A DNA stretch of 64,000 nucleotides from Chitinimonas viridis. Lineage in GTDB: Bacteria > Pseudomonadota > Gammaproteobacteria > Burkholderiales > Chitinimonadaceae. Shown here piece by piece: positions 7,771 to 17,240 of this stretch. The stretch spans positions 124,001-188,000 of the forward strand of contig NZ_JAUFPU010000008.1 of the NCBI RefSeq assembly GCF_030409555.1, written 5' to 3'. The notes under the pieces were generated by a model. It had not been told where the DNA came from. It saw nothing but the letters and a program-made list of their open reading frames with translations, and made no database searches. Position 1 is the stretch's first letter, and each line of letters begins with the position of its first letter. A program made the translations under genes and the position numbers.

Positions 7771-8511
7771 TTACCGGGTCGGTAGCGCACTGATTTTGGC
7801 GTGCAGGCCGCACTCCTTGTTCTCGGGGTTCTCCCACCACCAGCGGCCTGCGCGGACGTCTTCGCCGGCGGCGATGGCGCGGGTGCAGGGGGCGCAGCCT
7901 ATGCTGGGGTAGTGGCGGTCGTGCAGGGCGTTGTAAGGCACCTGGTAGGCCTTGATATAGGCCCACACTTCTTTTTCGGTCCATTCCAGCAGCGGGTTGA
8001 ACTTGGTGAGGCCGTTGGCCTCGTCCCACTCCTGTTCCGCCATATCGGTGCGGGTGGTCGATTGCTCGCGGCGCAGGCCGGTGACCCAGGCCTGTTTGCC
8101 GGCCAGGGCGCGTGCCAGGGGTTCCAGCTTGCGGATACGGCAGCAGGCCTTGCGCGCTTCGATGGATTGATAGAAGGCGTTGATGCCTTGCTCATTGACG
8201 TATTGCTCGACTGACTCGGCGCGCGGGAAGTAGACCAGCACGCGGGTGTCGGGATAGGCCTCGGCCGTGTGCTGCATCAGCTCGTAGGTTTCGGCTGGCA
8301 GGCGGCCGGTGTCCAGGCTGAAGATGCCGATGTCCAGCTGGTGCCGGGCGATCAGGTCAGTCAGCACCATGTCTTCCGCGCCAAGGGAGTTAGCGAAGAC
8401 GGCAGGGGCATGTTCACGTGCTACCTGTTGCAGCAGGGTCAGGGTGTGGGCCAGTTTGGCCTGGAGTTCGGGGCTCAGTACGGTTTCCATGGTTTCGGGC
8501 ATCCATGACAA
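7771..8511 (-). CDS. cysH: Assimilatory APS reductase (thioredoxin-dependent, [4Fe-4S])
   Basis: A 246-residue reductase that converts adenylyl sulfate to sulfite. The cluster ligands are the CC pair at 123-124 and CAPC at 206-209, which mark the iron-sulfur APS-type enzyme rather than the cluster-free PAPS type. The catalytic Cys234 is in KECGLH near the C-terminus, and the substrate loop FSLDTGRL is at 64-71. Candidate starts are TTG 8511, ATG 8502 and ATG 8490; 8511 has AGAGG 8 nt upstream and is used. It lies 37 bp downstream of a TauE/SafE exporter in the same direction and is divergent from cysB, so CysB control is likely. Confidence 0.92.
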   Translation of the reverse strand: MSWMPETMETVLSPELQAKLAHTLTLLQQVAREHAPAVFANSLGAEDMVLTDLIARHQLDIGIFSLDTGRLPAETYELMQHTAEAYPDTRVLVYFPRAESVEQYVNEQGINAFYQSIEARKACCRIRKLEPLARALAGKQAWVTGLRREQSTTRTDMAEQEWDEANGLTKFNPLLEWTEKEVWAYIKAYQVPYNALHDRHYPSIGCAPCTRAIAAGEDVRAGRWWWENPENKECGLHAKISALPTR

Positions 8512-8548
8512 TGTGGGCGCCTCTACGGGCGCTCATGGGGAGGGTTAT

Positions 8549-9322
8549 CTACCAGACCAGCTTGAGGCCGACCAAGGCGAGCATCAGGGCCAGTACCGGG
8601 CGCAGTGCGCCGTCGGGCACGCGGCCGGTCAGGTGGCTGCCCACCCAGATGCCGGGCAGCGAGCCGCAAAGCAGGTTGGCCAGCAGCAACCAGTCTACGT
8701 GGCCAAGGCCGGCGTGACCCAGGCCGGCGATCAGCGTCAGCGGGACGGCGTGGGCGATTTCGGTGCCGACCAGGCGGGCGGTGGGAATCAGCGGGAACAG
8801 CAGGAAAAGCGCAATGGTGCCGATGGCGCCTGCGCCGATGGAAGTCAGGGTCACCAGCACGCCCAGCAGCACGCCGACCATGACTGTCTTGAGGGGGAGC
8901 GAGGGCTTGCTGTCGGAGGATGTTGCTTGTTTGCCACGGGTCAGTGCCAGCAGGCGTGTCTTGAACACGATGGCGAGGGCAGTGAGCAGCAGGGCAATGC
9001 CGAGGGCGTGCTTGATCAGGGCATTGAGGGTGGTGACATCGGGGTGCCAGACATGCAGCGCCAGAACGGTAAGCAACGCAGCGGGGACACTGCCTGCGGT
9101 GAGCCAGCCGTTGACCTTCCAGTCTATATTGCCAGCGCGCTGGTGCACGATAACGCCGCCGCACTTGGTGAAGGCGGCATAAAGCAGATCGGTGCCGACG
9201 GCGGTGGCGGGGTTGATGCCGAACCAGAGCAGTACGGGCGTCATCAGCGAGCCGCCACCCACGCCGGTAAGGCCGACGATAAAACCCACGGCAAGGCCAG
9301 CGATGATATAGGCGAGATCCAT
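8549..9322 (-). CDS. TauE/SafE-family sulfite exporter
   Basis: A 257-residue hydrophobic protein with about eight membrane segments. The start, AGLAVGFIVGLTGVGGGSLM, is the typical glycine-rich first segment of TauE/SafE (DUF81). Members export sulfite or sulfoacetate across the inner membrane. Its position upstream of cysH and divergent from cysB makes a role in sulfite or sulfur-anion movement likely, perhaps protecting against sulfite overflow. The substrate is inferred from the neighbours only. Confidence 0.85.
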   Translation of the reverse strand: MDLAYIIAGLAVGFIVGLTGVGGGSLMTPVLLWFGINPATAVGTDLLYAAFTKCGGVIVHQRAGNIDWKVNGWLTAGSVPAALLTVLALHVWHPDVTTLNALIKHALGIALLLTALAIVFKTRLLALTRGKQATSSDSKPSLPLKTVMVGVLLGVLVTLTSIGAGAIGTIALFLLFPLIPTARLVGTEIAHAVPLTLIAGLGHAGLGHVDWLLLANLLCGSLPGIWVGSHLTGRVPDGALRPVLALMLALVGLKLVW

Positions 9323-9471
9323 ACAGACAGTCTGGGGGAAAGCCTGCCATGCTAGCCCTACAGCCTAATAATCATTAAAGACTCATGTGTTAAGATTTTA
9401 TACAACTCGGTTATTTCAATTTAGCGTTGCCCGGCAGCCAGGCTGGGCAAGGCGCAGAGTCAGGGTGGCAC

Positions 9472-10407
9472 ATGAAGCTTCAGCAACTGCGTTATCTCGT
9501 GGAAGTGGCCAAGCAGGGCCTGAATGTATCGGACGCGGCCGAGGCCTTGCATACCTCTCAGCCGGGTATATCGAAGCAGATACGCCTGCTGGAAGATGAG
9601 CTGGGGGTGCAGGTGTTTGTGCGCAACGGCAAGCGGGTGGTGGATGTAACCGCGCCGGGCAAGGAGATACTGAAGATATCCGAGCGTATCCTGCGCGAGG
9701 CCAAGAACCTGAAGCGGGTGGCCGAGGAGTTCGTCAACGAGCAGGAGGGGGGGCTGGTGGTGGCCACCACCCATACCCAGGCACGTTACGCCTTGCCGCC
9801 GACCATACATGACTTCATGCAGCGCTACCCTGGGGTCAAGCTCTCGATCAAGCAGGGCAGCCCGACCCAGATCTGCGAGTTCGTGATGGATGGCTCGGCC
9901 GATATCGCCATCGCGACCGAGGGGATAGACCAGTTCCCCGAGCTGGCCATGCTCGATTGCTACAGCTGGAACCGCAGCATCATCGTGCCGGACAACCACC
10001 CCTTGCTGGATCTGAAAGGGCAGTTGCGCATAGAGGATGTGGCCAAGTACCCCATCATTACCTACGACTTTGCCTTTACCGGCCGCTCCAAGATCAATCG
10101 TGCGTTTGAATCGTGCGGGCTGGCGCCCAATGTGGTGCTGACTGCCATCGATACCGACGTGATCAAGACCTATGTGGGCCTGGGTTTGGGCATAGGCATC
10201 GTGGCCAGCATGGCGTTTGACGTGAAGCGTGATGTGGGCTTGTTTGCCATCGATGCCTCGCACCTGTTCGAGCCTTCGACCACCCATATCGGCATACGCC
10301 GCGATGCCTACCTGCGTGGCTATACCTATTCCTTTATCGAGCGCTTTGCACCGCACCTGACCCGCGCCGTGGTGGATGCAGCGCTCAATAACAAGGGCGA
10401 AGAGTGA
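9472..10407 (+). CDS. cysB: LysR regulator of sulfur assimilation, CysB type
   Basis: A 311-residue LysR protein. The first residues, MKLQQLRYLVEVAKQGLNVS, match the CysB/Cbl group, where the normally present ASFT pattern is replaced by GLNVS. The HTH continues DAAEALHTSQPGISKQI. The effector domain contains THTQARYALP, as in CysB, where Thr residues bind sulfate, thiosulfate or O-/N-acetylserine. It activates cysteine-synthesis genes under sulfur limitation. The start at 9472 is preferred to 9427, with AGGGTGG just upstream. It is divergent from tauE-cysH, which it probably controls. Confidence 0.92.
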   Translation: MKLQQLRYLVEVAKQGLNVSDAAEALHTSQPGISKQIRLLEDELGVQVFVRNGKRVVDVTAPGKEILKISERILREAKNLKRVAEEFVNEQEGGLVVATTHTQARYALPPTIHDFMQRYPGVKLSIKQGSPTQICEFVMDGSADIAIATEGIDQFPELAMLDCYSWNRSIIVPDNHPLLDLKGQLRIEDVAKYPIITYDFAFTGRSKINRAFESCGLAPNVVLTAIDTDVIKTYVGLGLGIGIVASMAFDVKRDVGLFAIDASHLFEPSTTHIGIRRDAYLRGYTYSFIERFAPHLTRAVVDAALNNKGEE

Positions 10408-10450
10408 GCCAACCCGACAGGAGGGCGTGCATTTCTGGGGTAATGGATAT

Positions 10451-10470
10451 AACATACTAATAAGAATGTT
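10451..10470. promoter_or_regulatory. 20-bp palindromic operator ahead of first DUF2807 gene
   Basis: AACATACTAATAAGAATGTT is an imperfect palindrome (one mismatch) with a 6-bp centre. The same site, perfect, lies ahead of the paralogue at 11521-11540. It is preceded by ATAT in both. It lies 20 bp upstream of the gene start, overlapping a possible -10 (TATAAC at 10448-10453). A TetR-type or similar dimeric repressor is plausible. Confidence 0.65.
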
Positions 10471-10490
10471 TACCTGAGAGGAGATAGGCA

Positions 10491-11366
10491 ATGAGATACG
10501 GCTTGTTACTGGTACTTTGCTTGCCGCTGGCGGCTTGCAGCATCAATGTCGACAACGATGAGAAGACGGGTGATATCCGCAAGGTACACGTCTCCATCGG
10601 CGGCATGGGCGGAGTCAAGGGTAATGGCGTGGTCACCAAGGAGAGCCGCACCCTCACGGTTGTGAAAACCGTGCAGTCCACGGGCAGCATGGATGTGGAC
10701 GTCCGTATTGGTGATACCCCCAGCATGGTGGTGGAGGGCGATGAGAATCTGGTCAAGCTGGTGGTGACCGAGCAGGTGGGTGACAAGCTGATCATCAAGA
10801 CCGAAGGGGCTTTTTCGACCGAGCAGGGGCTGAAGGTGAGCATTGTTACCCCGGCCCTGGCGAGCCTGGAAAATACAGGCTCGGGTGACGTGACGGTGCG
10901 TGGCCTGGCTGGCGGCGACCTGCTGGTGGAATCGACCGGCTCGGGCGAGACCAGCCTCAGCGGCAAGCTGGGCAAATTGACGGTGCGCATGGTGGGCTCC
11001 GGCGACCTGGTTGGCGATGGGCTGTTGCCTACCGACGTGAAGATAGACGTGCTGGGTTCGGGCGAGGCCAGGCTGGGTCGTATCGAGGTGGACAGGTTCG
11101 AGGCGGCCATCAAGGGTTCTGGCGGGGTGGAGGCCAGTGGGCTGGCCAAGATGCTGGAGGGCAATGTGATGGGTTCGGGTGAATTGGACTTGCAGGGGCT
11201 GCAAAGCCAGGAGGCCAAGCTGGACTTGATGGGCTCGGGTGATATGCGTGTCCATGCCGTTGCTTCGGTGATTGCCAATGCCATGGGTTCGGGCGATATC
11301 ACGATCTGGGGCAAGCCGGCCAAGCAGCAACTGAGCGGCGAGAACGCCAGGCTGGCAGCCGAGTAG
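10491..11366 (+). CDS. DUF2807 (head-GIN-type) lipoprotein, paralogue A
   Basis: A 291-residue lipoprotein. The signal sequence ends in LAAC, with the lipidated Cys at residue 16. The body is a right-handed beta-solenoid type of repeat, with eight GSG-turns (TGSGD, TGSGE, VGSGD, LGSGE, KGSGG, MGSGE, MGSGD, MGSGD) spaced about 20 residues apart. This pattern fits the DUF2807/GIN auto-transporter adhesin-like family. It probably lies on the periplasmic or outer face of the envelope. The role is unknown. The second gene at 11558 is a clear paralogue with the same promoter palindrome. A strong terminator at 11394-11426 separates them. Confidence 0.85.
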   Translation: MRYGLLLVLCLPLAACSINVDNDEKTGDIRKVHVSIGGMGGVKGNGVVTKESRTLTVVKTVQSTGSMDVDVRIGDTPSMVVEGDENLVKLVVTEQVGDKLIIKTEGAFSTEQGLKVSIVTPALASLENTGSGDVTVRGLAGGDLLVESTGSGETSLSGKLGKLTVRMVGSGDLVGDGLLPTDVKIDVLGSGEARLGRIEVDRFEAAIKGSGGVEASGLAKMLEGNVMGSGELDLQGLQSQEAKLDLMGSGDMRVHAVASVIANAMGSGDITIWGKPAKQQLSGENARLAAE

Positions 11367-11393
11367 ACGGCAGCAATCTGTATCTGGTTCAAC

Positions 11394-11426
11394 AAAAAAG
11401 CCAGCCCTTGAGGGGCTGGCTTTTTT
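11394..11426. terminator. Intrinsic terminator after DUF2807 gene A
   Basis: GCCAGCCC at 11400-11407 pairs with GGGCTGGC at 11413-11420, with an A-run before and a T-run after. It should work in both directions. Confidence 0.9.
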
Positions 11427-11520
11427 GTTGCCGGGGCTATGCCGGGTGCTGTCTGTTGCATTCATCGCATCGCCATGCCCAGAGAGCAATGCGGTGCTGG
11501 CTAAACGGGAATTTTCATAT

Positions 11521-11540
11521 AACATACCAATAAGTATGTT
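11521..11540. promoter_or_regulatory. Perfect 20-bp palindrome ahead of second DUF2807 gene
   Basis: AACATACCAATAAGTATGTT has perfect 7-bp arms AACATAC and GTATGTT around CAATAA. It lies 17 bp before the start at 11558 and matches the copy at 10451-10470 at 18 of 20 positions. Confidence 0.75.
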
Positions 11541-11557
11541 TAATGATGAGGTGCGCG

Positions 11558-12784
11558 ATGAAAAACGGACTCTGGTTGATGCTGTGCCTGCCCATGATGG
11601 CGTGTACTGTGCATGTGAATGGCGATGAAGCCACAGAGGGTGGTGGCAAGTGGCATGTCTCGGTGGGTGGCTGGGGCGGTGTGAAAGGCAATGGCAAGCT
11701 GGTGACCGAGACCCGTCAGTTGGCTGCCGTGCAAGGCATAGAGCTGCGCGGGCCGATAGAGGTGAATGTGCGTGTGGTGGCCGGCAGCGCTGCCAGCATG
11801 ACACTGGAGGGGGATGAGAATCTGCTCAAGTTCATCGTGACTGAACAGGTGGGCGACGCGCTGGTGATACGTACCAACGGCAATTTCTCGTCCACGCGGC
11901 CGTTGAAGGTCAATCTGGTTTTGCCGGCGCTGGCGCGCATCAACAGCAGCGGCTCTGGCGATATGGTGGTGCAGGGCCTGGATGCGCAGCGCTTTGAGCT
12001 GGAGGCATCCGGCCCTGGGGATACCCGGCTGGAGGGCAAGGTGGCAGAGCTGCACGGCAACGTCAGCGGCTCGGGCGATCTGGTGCTGGACAGGCTGGAT
12101 GCTGGCCGCGTGGTACTGGATCAATCCGGCCCCGGCGATGTGACCTTGCGGGGCCGGGCCAGCAGCCTGCAGGCGACCGTGTCTGGCTCGGGCGACCTGA
12201 TGCTGGCTGGGCTGGAAGGCCCGGCGGAGCTGCGCCTGGATGGCCCAGGCAGTGCATCGGTGCGAGGCAAGGTGGCCGGTTTGCTGGTGCAGAGCAACGG
12301 CAGCGGCAGTGTGGCGGTGGATGGCATCAGTGGCGGTGCGGTCAAGGTGGATGGCAGCGGCCCCGGCGATATACGGCTGGTGGGGCAGGCTGGCAACATC
12401 AAGGTCGCGCTCACCGGTAGCGGCGATTTGAATGCCGGCGCACTATCCATGCAGGATGTGGAGCTGGAGATGCACGGCCCGGGAGATGTGATGCTGGGCA
12501 CGGTGGCGGCTGAGCGCTTTCACGCGCAGATGTCTGGGTCGGGCGACCTGCAGGCTGTAGGTAGCGTCCGCGATCTGCTGCTGCAGGTGGATGGCCCTGG
12601 AGAGGCGGGCTTGAGTCGCTTGGTGGCGCAGAATGCCAAGCTGCAGAGCACGGGGTCGGGCGATATCAGCGCGGATGTGCGCAATCGGCTGGAGGCGCAA
12701 TCTGATGGGCCGGGCGAGATACGGGTGCAGGGCAAGCCAGCCGAGCGCAATGTGCAAGGTAAGCGGGTACAGGTGCAGGGCTAG
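11558..12784 (+). CDS. DUF2807-type lipoprotein, paralogue B, longer repeat array
   Basis: A 408-residue lipoprotein with a lipobox ending MMAC. The first 130 residues follow paralogue A closely (KWHVSVGGWGGVKGNGKLVT in B, and VHVSIGGMGGVKGNG in A). The repeat region has about 14 turns that mostly alternate between GSG and GPG forms (SGSGD, SGPGD, SGSGD, SGPGD, ...). Paralogue A has only GSG turns, eight of them. This suggests a longer solenoid that arose by duplicating two-turn units. The start at 11558 is chosen for the lipobox distance and a GAGGTG ribosome binding site. The function is unknown; an envelope role is inferred. Confidence 0.85.
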   Translation: MKNGLWLMLCLPMMACTVHVNGDEATEGGGKWHVSVGGWGGVKGNGKLVTETRQLAAVQGIELRGPIEVNVRVVAGSAASMTLEGDENLLKFIVTEQVGDALVIRTNGNFSSTRPLKVNLVLPALARINSSGSGDMVVQGLDAQRFELEASGPGDTRLEGKVAELHGNVSGSGDLVLDRLDAGRVVLDQSGPGDVTLRGRASSLQATVSGSGDLMLAGLEGPAELRLDGPGSASVRGKVAGLLVQSNGSGSVAVDGISGGAVKVDGSGPGDIRLVGQAGNIKVALTGSGDLNAGALSMQDVELEMHGPGDVMLGTVAAERFHAQMSGSGDLQAVGSVRDLLLQVDGPGEAGLSRLVAQNAKLQSTGSGDISADVRNRLEAQSDGPGEIRVQGKPAERNVQGKRVQVQG

Positions 12785-12813
12785 CGACAGACGCTCTTGC
12801 TGATGGACACCCC

Positions 12814-12839
12814 TAGCCCGGCTTGATGCCGGGCTATTT
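12814..12839. terminator. Bidirectional terminator between DUF2807 B and EAL gene
   Basis: TAGCCCGGC at 12814-12822 pairs with GCCGGGCTA at 12828-12836 around TTGAT, followed by TTT. It lies between two convergent genes. Confidence 0.8.
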
Positions 12840-12859
12840 GCTGGCTGGTTTGCCCAGGA

Positions 12860-14926
12860 TCAAACAGGCTTCTTGCGCCACTGCGCCAGAAACTCCGGCA
12901 CCTTGTCTGCAGGGATGGGCGGGGCGACCAGAAAGCCCTGCATCTCGTCGCAGCCTAGTTGCTCCAGAAAATCCAGCTGCTCGGCGGTTTCCACGCCTTC
13001 GGCAATGACCTTGAGCCGCAGGTTCTTGGCCAGGCTGACTACGGCGCCCGCGATGGCGGCATCGTCCGGGTCGTCCAGTATGTCGATAACAAAAGAGCGG
13101 TCGACCTTGAGCTTGTCGAGGGGGAAGCGCTTGAGGTAGTTGAGCGAGGAATAACCGGTGCCGAAGTCGTCGATGGACAGCCGCACACCCATGCGCTTCA
13201 ACGCGCCCAGGGTGAGGATGGCTTCGTTGACATCGTCCATCAGTGTGCTTTCGGTCACCTCCAGCTCCAGCCATTCGGGTGCCAGGCCGGCGTCCTGCAG
13301 GGCCTTGGTGGTGACGTCTTCGAGCCGCTCGGCAAACTGTCGGGCAGAGACGTTGACGGCAACAGGTGCGTGCAGCAGCCCGGCCCGCTGCCAAGCCTTG
13401 TTCTGGCGGCAGGCCTCGTGCAGTACCCATTCGCCCATGGGTACGATCAGGCCGGTTTCTTCAGCCGCGGGGATAAAGCGGTTGGGCGGGACCAGGCCCA
13501 GATCGGGGTGGCGCCAGCGCATCAGGGCTTCCATGCCGATGACTTCGCGGGTCTTGATATCGATCTGCGGCTGGTAGTAGAGCAGGAACTCCTGGTTGAC
13601 CAGCGCCTGGCGCAGGTGGTTGTCCAGCAGCAGGAATTCGGCGCTGCGCTGGTTCATGTCTTGGGTAAAGAAGCGGAAGGTGTTGCGGCCCGCTTTCTTT
13701 GCGGCCTGCATGGCGGTCTCGGCGTGCTGGATCAGGGTTTCGCGCTCGATGCCATCGTCGGGGTAGACCGCCACGCCTATGCTGCCGGTGATGGTCAGGC
13801 TTTGCGAGCCGACCAGATGTGGCGACGCCAGGGCCAGCAACAAGCGACCACAAAGTGTGGAGGCCTGGTCGGGCGTATCCAGCTCGGGGTAAAGCAGGAG
13901 GAACTGGTCTGCACCATAGCGGCAGACTGTCATCTCTATATTGGCGACATCGCGCAGGCGCTGGGCCACGGCTCTTAGCAACTGGTCGCCCTGGTGATTG
14001 CCCAGGGTGTCGTTGATGGCCTTGAAGCGATCCAGGTCGATGAACAGCAGGGCCATATGGCTGCCCATGCGCTCTGCCCGCGACATGGCCTGGGCGATGC
14101 GGTCGGACAGCAGCGCGCGGTTGGGCAGGCTGGTGAGCACGTCGTAATAGACCAGCCGTTCCAGCTGCTGCTCAAAACGCTGGCGTTCGGTCAGGTCAGT
14201 GAAAATCGCCAGGTAGTGCTCTACCTCGCCTGCAGCATCGCGCACGCGCACCACGGTCTGCCAGGTGGGCATGAGCCGGCCGTCGCGGCGGCGGTAGATC
14301 ACCTCGCCCTGCCAGGCGTTGTCGTATTCCAGCGCGTGCCAGATATCGGGATAAGGGTTGGACTCGTCCTGACCGGACGGAGTGAGGTGTTCGGGTTGCT
14401 CGTTCAGTACATCGCTGGCGCTAAAGCCGGTCAGGTCGCTGAATGCCGGGTTGACCAGCCGGATGCGCTTGTCTGCACCGAGTATCATCAGGCCTTCGGT
14501 GGTGTGCTCGAACATCATGACCGAGAGCCGGGCGCGTTCTTCCACCTCGGCCATTTCGGTGATGTCGCGGGCGCTGTGCATGGCACCAGCGATATGGCCG
14601 TCGGCGGTGAGGCAGGGCTCGAAGCGGAAATCAAGGCAGCGGCGGCCTTGCGACGGGATATCCCGCCAGCCGCGATTGCGGGTGACCTGGCCACCCAGCG
14701 CGGCCTCCAGAGCCTTGTTGAACTTGTCTGCATGCTCGCTGGGGTAGAGCTGCATGGCGTGTTGTTCCAGCACGTCCTGCATCTGCCGGCCCAGCATCTC
14801 GGCGGCCGCTGTATTGGCAAAGCGGCAGACCAGTTCCTTGTCGAATGCCAATACTGCATCCCCAAAGCGGTCGAGCAGCGCTTCTGCGTAAGACCAATCC
14901 GGCTTCGGGGCTTGGGGTTCGGACAT
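12860..14926 (-). CDS. PAS-PAS-GGDEF*-EAL cyclic-di-GMP phosphodiesterase
   Basis: A 688-residue cytoplasmic signalling protein with no membrane segment. Two PAS domains (about 10-125 and 135-250) are followed by a GGDEF domain (about 255-420) and an EAL domain (about 430-685). The GGDEF active site is degenerate: residues 336-342 read RYGADQF instead of GGDEF, so cyclase activity is unlikely. The EAL site is intact: E466 in MEALMRW, NVSARQF, LEVTES, IDDFGTGYSSL, KVDRSF and AEGVET. It should hydrolyse cyclic-di-GMP in response to a PAS-bound signal, with the degenerate GGDEF perhaps acting as a GTP sensor. It is convergent with the DUF2807 gene and divergent from uvrB. Confidence 0.92.
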   Translation of the reverse strand: MSEPQAPKPDWSYAEALLDRFGDAVLAFDKELVCRFANTAAAEMLGRQMQDVLEQHAMQLYPSEHADKFNKALEAALGGQVTRNRGWRDIPSQGRRCLDFRFEPCLTADGHIAGAMHSARDITEMAEVEERARLSVMMFEHTTEGLMILGADKRIRLVNPAFSDLTGFSASDVLNEQPEHLTPSGQDESNPYPDIWHALEYDNAWQGEVIYRRRDGRLMPTWQTVVRVRDAAGEVEHYLAIFTDLTERQRFEQQLERLVYYDVLTSLPNRALLSDRIAQAMSRAERMGSHMALLFIDLDRFKAINDTLGNHQGDQLLRAVAQRLRDVANIEMTVCRYGADQFLLLYPELDTPDQASTLCGRLLLALASPHLVGSQSLTITGSIGVAVYPDDGIERETLIQHAETAMQAAKKAGRNTFRFFTQDMNQRSAEFLLLDNHLRQALVNQEFLLYYQPQIDIKTREVIGMEALMRWRHPDLGLVPPNRFIPAAEETGLIVPMGEWVLHEACRQNKAWQRAGLLHAPVAVNVSARQFAERLEDVTTKALQDAGLAPEWLELEVTESTLMDDVNEAILTLGALKRMGVRLSIDDFGTGYSSLNYLKRFPLDKLKVDRSFVIDILDDPDDAAIAGAVVSLAKNLRLKVIAEGVETAEQLDFLEQLGCDEMQGFLVAPPIPADKVPEFLAQWRKKPV

Positions 14927-15106
14927 GACGAGTCTGATACAAGGATGGTGTAAATACTTTAGCCGATTCTGTTGCTTCCGTCCGGTTTGCCTTGTGTGGC
15001 GCTACAATCGCTGGCGTTGGTGGAAAGGCTGCCCCATGTTTGTCTGGGCGGTGTTTTACCCGCCCTAATCTAATAGGTTCTCAATCAGGTTCTGCAAAAG
15101 GCCACC

Positions 15107-17125
15107 ATGATCGTTACTTTTCCCGATAGCCCATACCGCCTGCATCAGCCTTTTCCGCCTGCTGGCGACCAGCCCTCTGCGATTGATGGCTTGGTCGAGG
15201 GGCTGGAGGACGGTTTGCGTTTTCAGACGCTGTTGGGGGTGACGGGGTCGGGTAAGACCTACACCATGGCCAATGTGATTGCCCGTACCGGCCGGCCGGC
15301 CATTGTGATGGCACCTAACAAGACCCTGGCGGCGCAGCTGTATGCCGAGTTCCGGGAGTTCTTTCCCGAGAATGCGGTGGAGTATTTCGTCTCTTATTAC
15401 GATTACTACCAGCCCGAGGCCTATGTGCCCAGCCGTGATCTGTTTATCGAGAAGGACTCGCAGATCAACGAGCATATCGAGCAGATGCGCCTGTCGGCCA
15501 CCAAGGCCATGCTGGAGCGGCCCGATTGCATCATCGTGGCCACCGTATCGGCCATCTACGGTATTGGCGACCCCAGCGACTATCACAAGATGATTCTGCA
15601 CGTGCGGGAAGGCGAGAAGATGCCCCAGCCCGAACTGGTGACCCGCCTGGTGCAGATGCAGTACGAGCGCAATGAGATCGACTTTGGTCGCGGTACCTTC
15701 CGGGTGCGGGGCGATGTGATTGATGTGTTCCCCGCCGAAAACGCCGATCTGGCGGTGCGCATCGGCATGTTCGACGACGAGATCGAGCAGATACAGCTGT
15801 TCGACCCGCTGACTGGCCATATCAAGCAACGGGTGGGGCGTTTTACCGTTTTCCCTTCCAGCCACTATGTCACCCCGCGCGCCACGGTGCTGCGCGCCAT
15901 CGAGACCATCAAGGAAGAGCTGCGTACCCGGCTGGAGTTCTATCACAAGGAGCACAAGCTGGTAGAGGCGCAGCGGCTGGACCAGCGGACCAAGTTCGAC
16001 CTGGAAATGCTGCAGGAGATGGGCTTTTGCAAGGGCATTGAAAACTACTCGCGGCATTTCTCGGGTAAGCCGGCTGGCTCTCCCCCGCCCACGCTGATCG
16101 ATTACCTGCCCGAGGGCGCGTTGATGTTCCTGGACGAATCGCATGTGCTGATCGGCCAGGTGGGTGCCATGTACAAGGGCGACAGGTCGCGCAAGGAGAA
16201 CCTGGTCGATTACGGCTTCCGCCTGCCCAGCGCGCTGGACAACCGGCCGCTCAAGTTCGAGGAATTCGAGACCATGATGCCGCAGACGGTGTTTGTCTCG
16301 GCCACGCCAGCCAAGTACGAAGCCGAGCACCAGGGCAAGGTGGTAGAACAACTGGTGCGACCCACCGGCTTGGTAGACCCGGTTATCCATGTGCGGCCGG
16401 TCACCACCCAGGTTGACGACCTGATGAGCGAGATACGCAAGCGCACCGATGTAGGCGAGCGGGTGCTGGTGACCACGCTCACCAAACGCATGGCAGAGCA
16501 ACTGACCGATTACTTTACCGAGCACCATATCAAGGTGCGCTACCTGCATTCGGATATCGACACGGTGGAACGGGTGGAGATATTGCGCGATCTGCGCCTG
16601 GGCGAGTTTGATGTGCTGATCGGCATCAACCTGCTGCGCGAGGGCCTGGATATCCCCGAGGTATCGCTGGTCGCCATATTGGACGCAGACAAGGAAGGCT
16701 TTCTGCGCAGCGAACGCTCGTTGATACAGACCATAGGCCGTGCCGCCCGTAACCTGAACGGCACCGCCATACTCTATGGGGACCGGATTACCGACAGCAT
16801 GCGCCGCGCCATCGACGAGACCGAGCGGCGGCGGGCCAAGCAGGTGGCGTTCAACGAAGCCAACGGAATCACTCCACGAGGCGTGGTCAAGCGCATCAAG
16901 GACATCATCGACGGGGTGTATGACGAAGATGCTGCCCGCGCCGAGCGCTTGGAGCGCCAGGGCCGTATCCTGCTGGAGGATATGGACGAAAAGACGCTGG
17001 CCAAGCAGCTCAAGCAGATAGAGAAATCCATGATGGAAGCGGCCAAGAACCTGGAGTTCGAGAAGGCGGCCGAGCTGCGCGACCAGCTGCACAAGCTGCG
17101 CGAGCGGGTTTTCGGCGCCGGTTGA
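15107..17125 (+). CDS. uvrB: UvrABC excinuclease subunit B
   Basis: A 672-residue DNA damage-recognition helicase-like subunit of nucleotide excision repair. Walker A reads [10 protein letters not shown] near residue 45, the beta-hairpin region reads [20 protein letters not shown], the helicase motif II region reads LFLDESH-like (MFLDESHV), and the helicase C-terminal motif reads TIGRAARN. The UVR domain that binds UvrC is near the end ([17 protein letters not shown]). Length is standard. No LexA-type CTGT-N8-ACAG box is seen in the 180 bp upstream. The terminator at 17148-17180 ends it. Confidence 0.97.
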   Translation: MIVTFPDSPYRLHQPFPPAGDQPSAIDGLVEGLEDGLRFQTLLGVTGSGKTYTMANVIARTGRPAIVMAPNKTLAAQLYAEFREFFPENAVEYFVSYYDYYQPEAYVPSRDLFIEKDSQINEHIEQMRLSATKAMLERPDCIIVATVSAIYGIGDPSDYHKMILHVREGEKMPQPELVTRLVQMQYERNEIDFGRGTFRVRGDVIDVFPAENADLAVRIGMFDDEIEQIQLFDPLTGHIKQRVGRFTVFPSSHYVTPRATVLRAIETIKEELRTRLEFYHKEHKLVEAQRLDQRTKFDLEMLQEMGFCKGIENYSRHFSGKPAGSPPPTLIDYLPEGALMFLDESHVLIGQVGAMYKGDRSRKENLVDYGFRLPSALDNRPLKFEEFETMMPQTVFVSATPAKYEAEHQGKVVEQLVRPTGLVDPVIHVRPVTTQVDDLMSEIRKRTDVGERVLVTTLTKRMAEQLTDYFTEHHIKVRYLHSDIDTVERVEILRDLRLGEFDVLIGINLLREGLDIPEVSLVAILDADKEGFLRSERSLIQTIGRAARNLNGTAILYGDRITDSMRRAIDETERRRAKQVAFNEANGITPRGVVKRIKDIIDGVYDEDAARAERLERQGRILLEDMDEKTLAKQLKQIEKSMMEAAKNLEFEKAAELRDQLHKLRERVFGAG

Positions 17126-17147
17126 CTGCGTTTTACCCCGAATCAGG

Positions 17148-17180
17148 AGCGCCCTTGCGCAAGCTAAGGGCGCTTTTTTT
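17148..17180 (+). terminator. Intrinsic terminator of uvrB
   Basis: AGCGCCCTT at 17148-17156 pairs with AAGGGCGCT at 17166-17174, followed by a seven-T run. Confidence 0.95.
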
Positions 17181-17240
17181 ATGCCGCGACTGCGGGGTGG
17201 CTTGCCCGGTTTTGCCACAGCGCCGTAGTTGTCCCCAGAA

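Noticed and set aside
14927-15106. A LexA box upstream of uvrB
   Set aside because: No CTGT-N8-ACAG site is present; only loose CTGT-like half sites occur.
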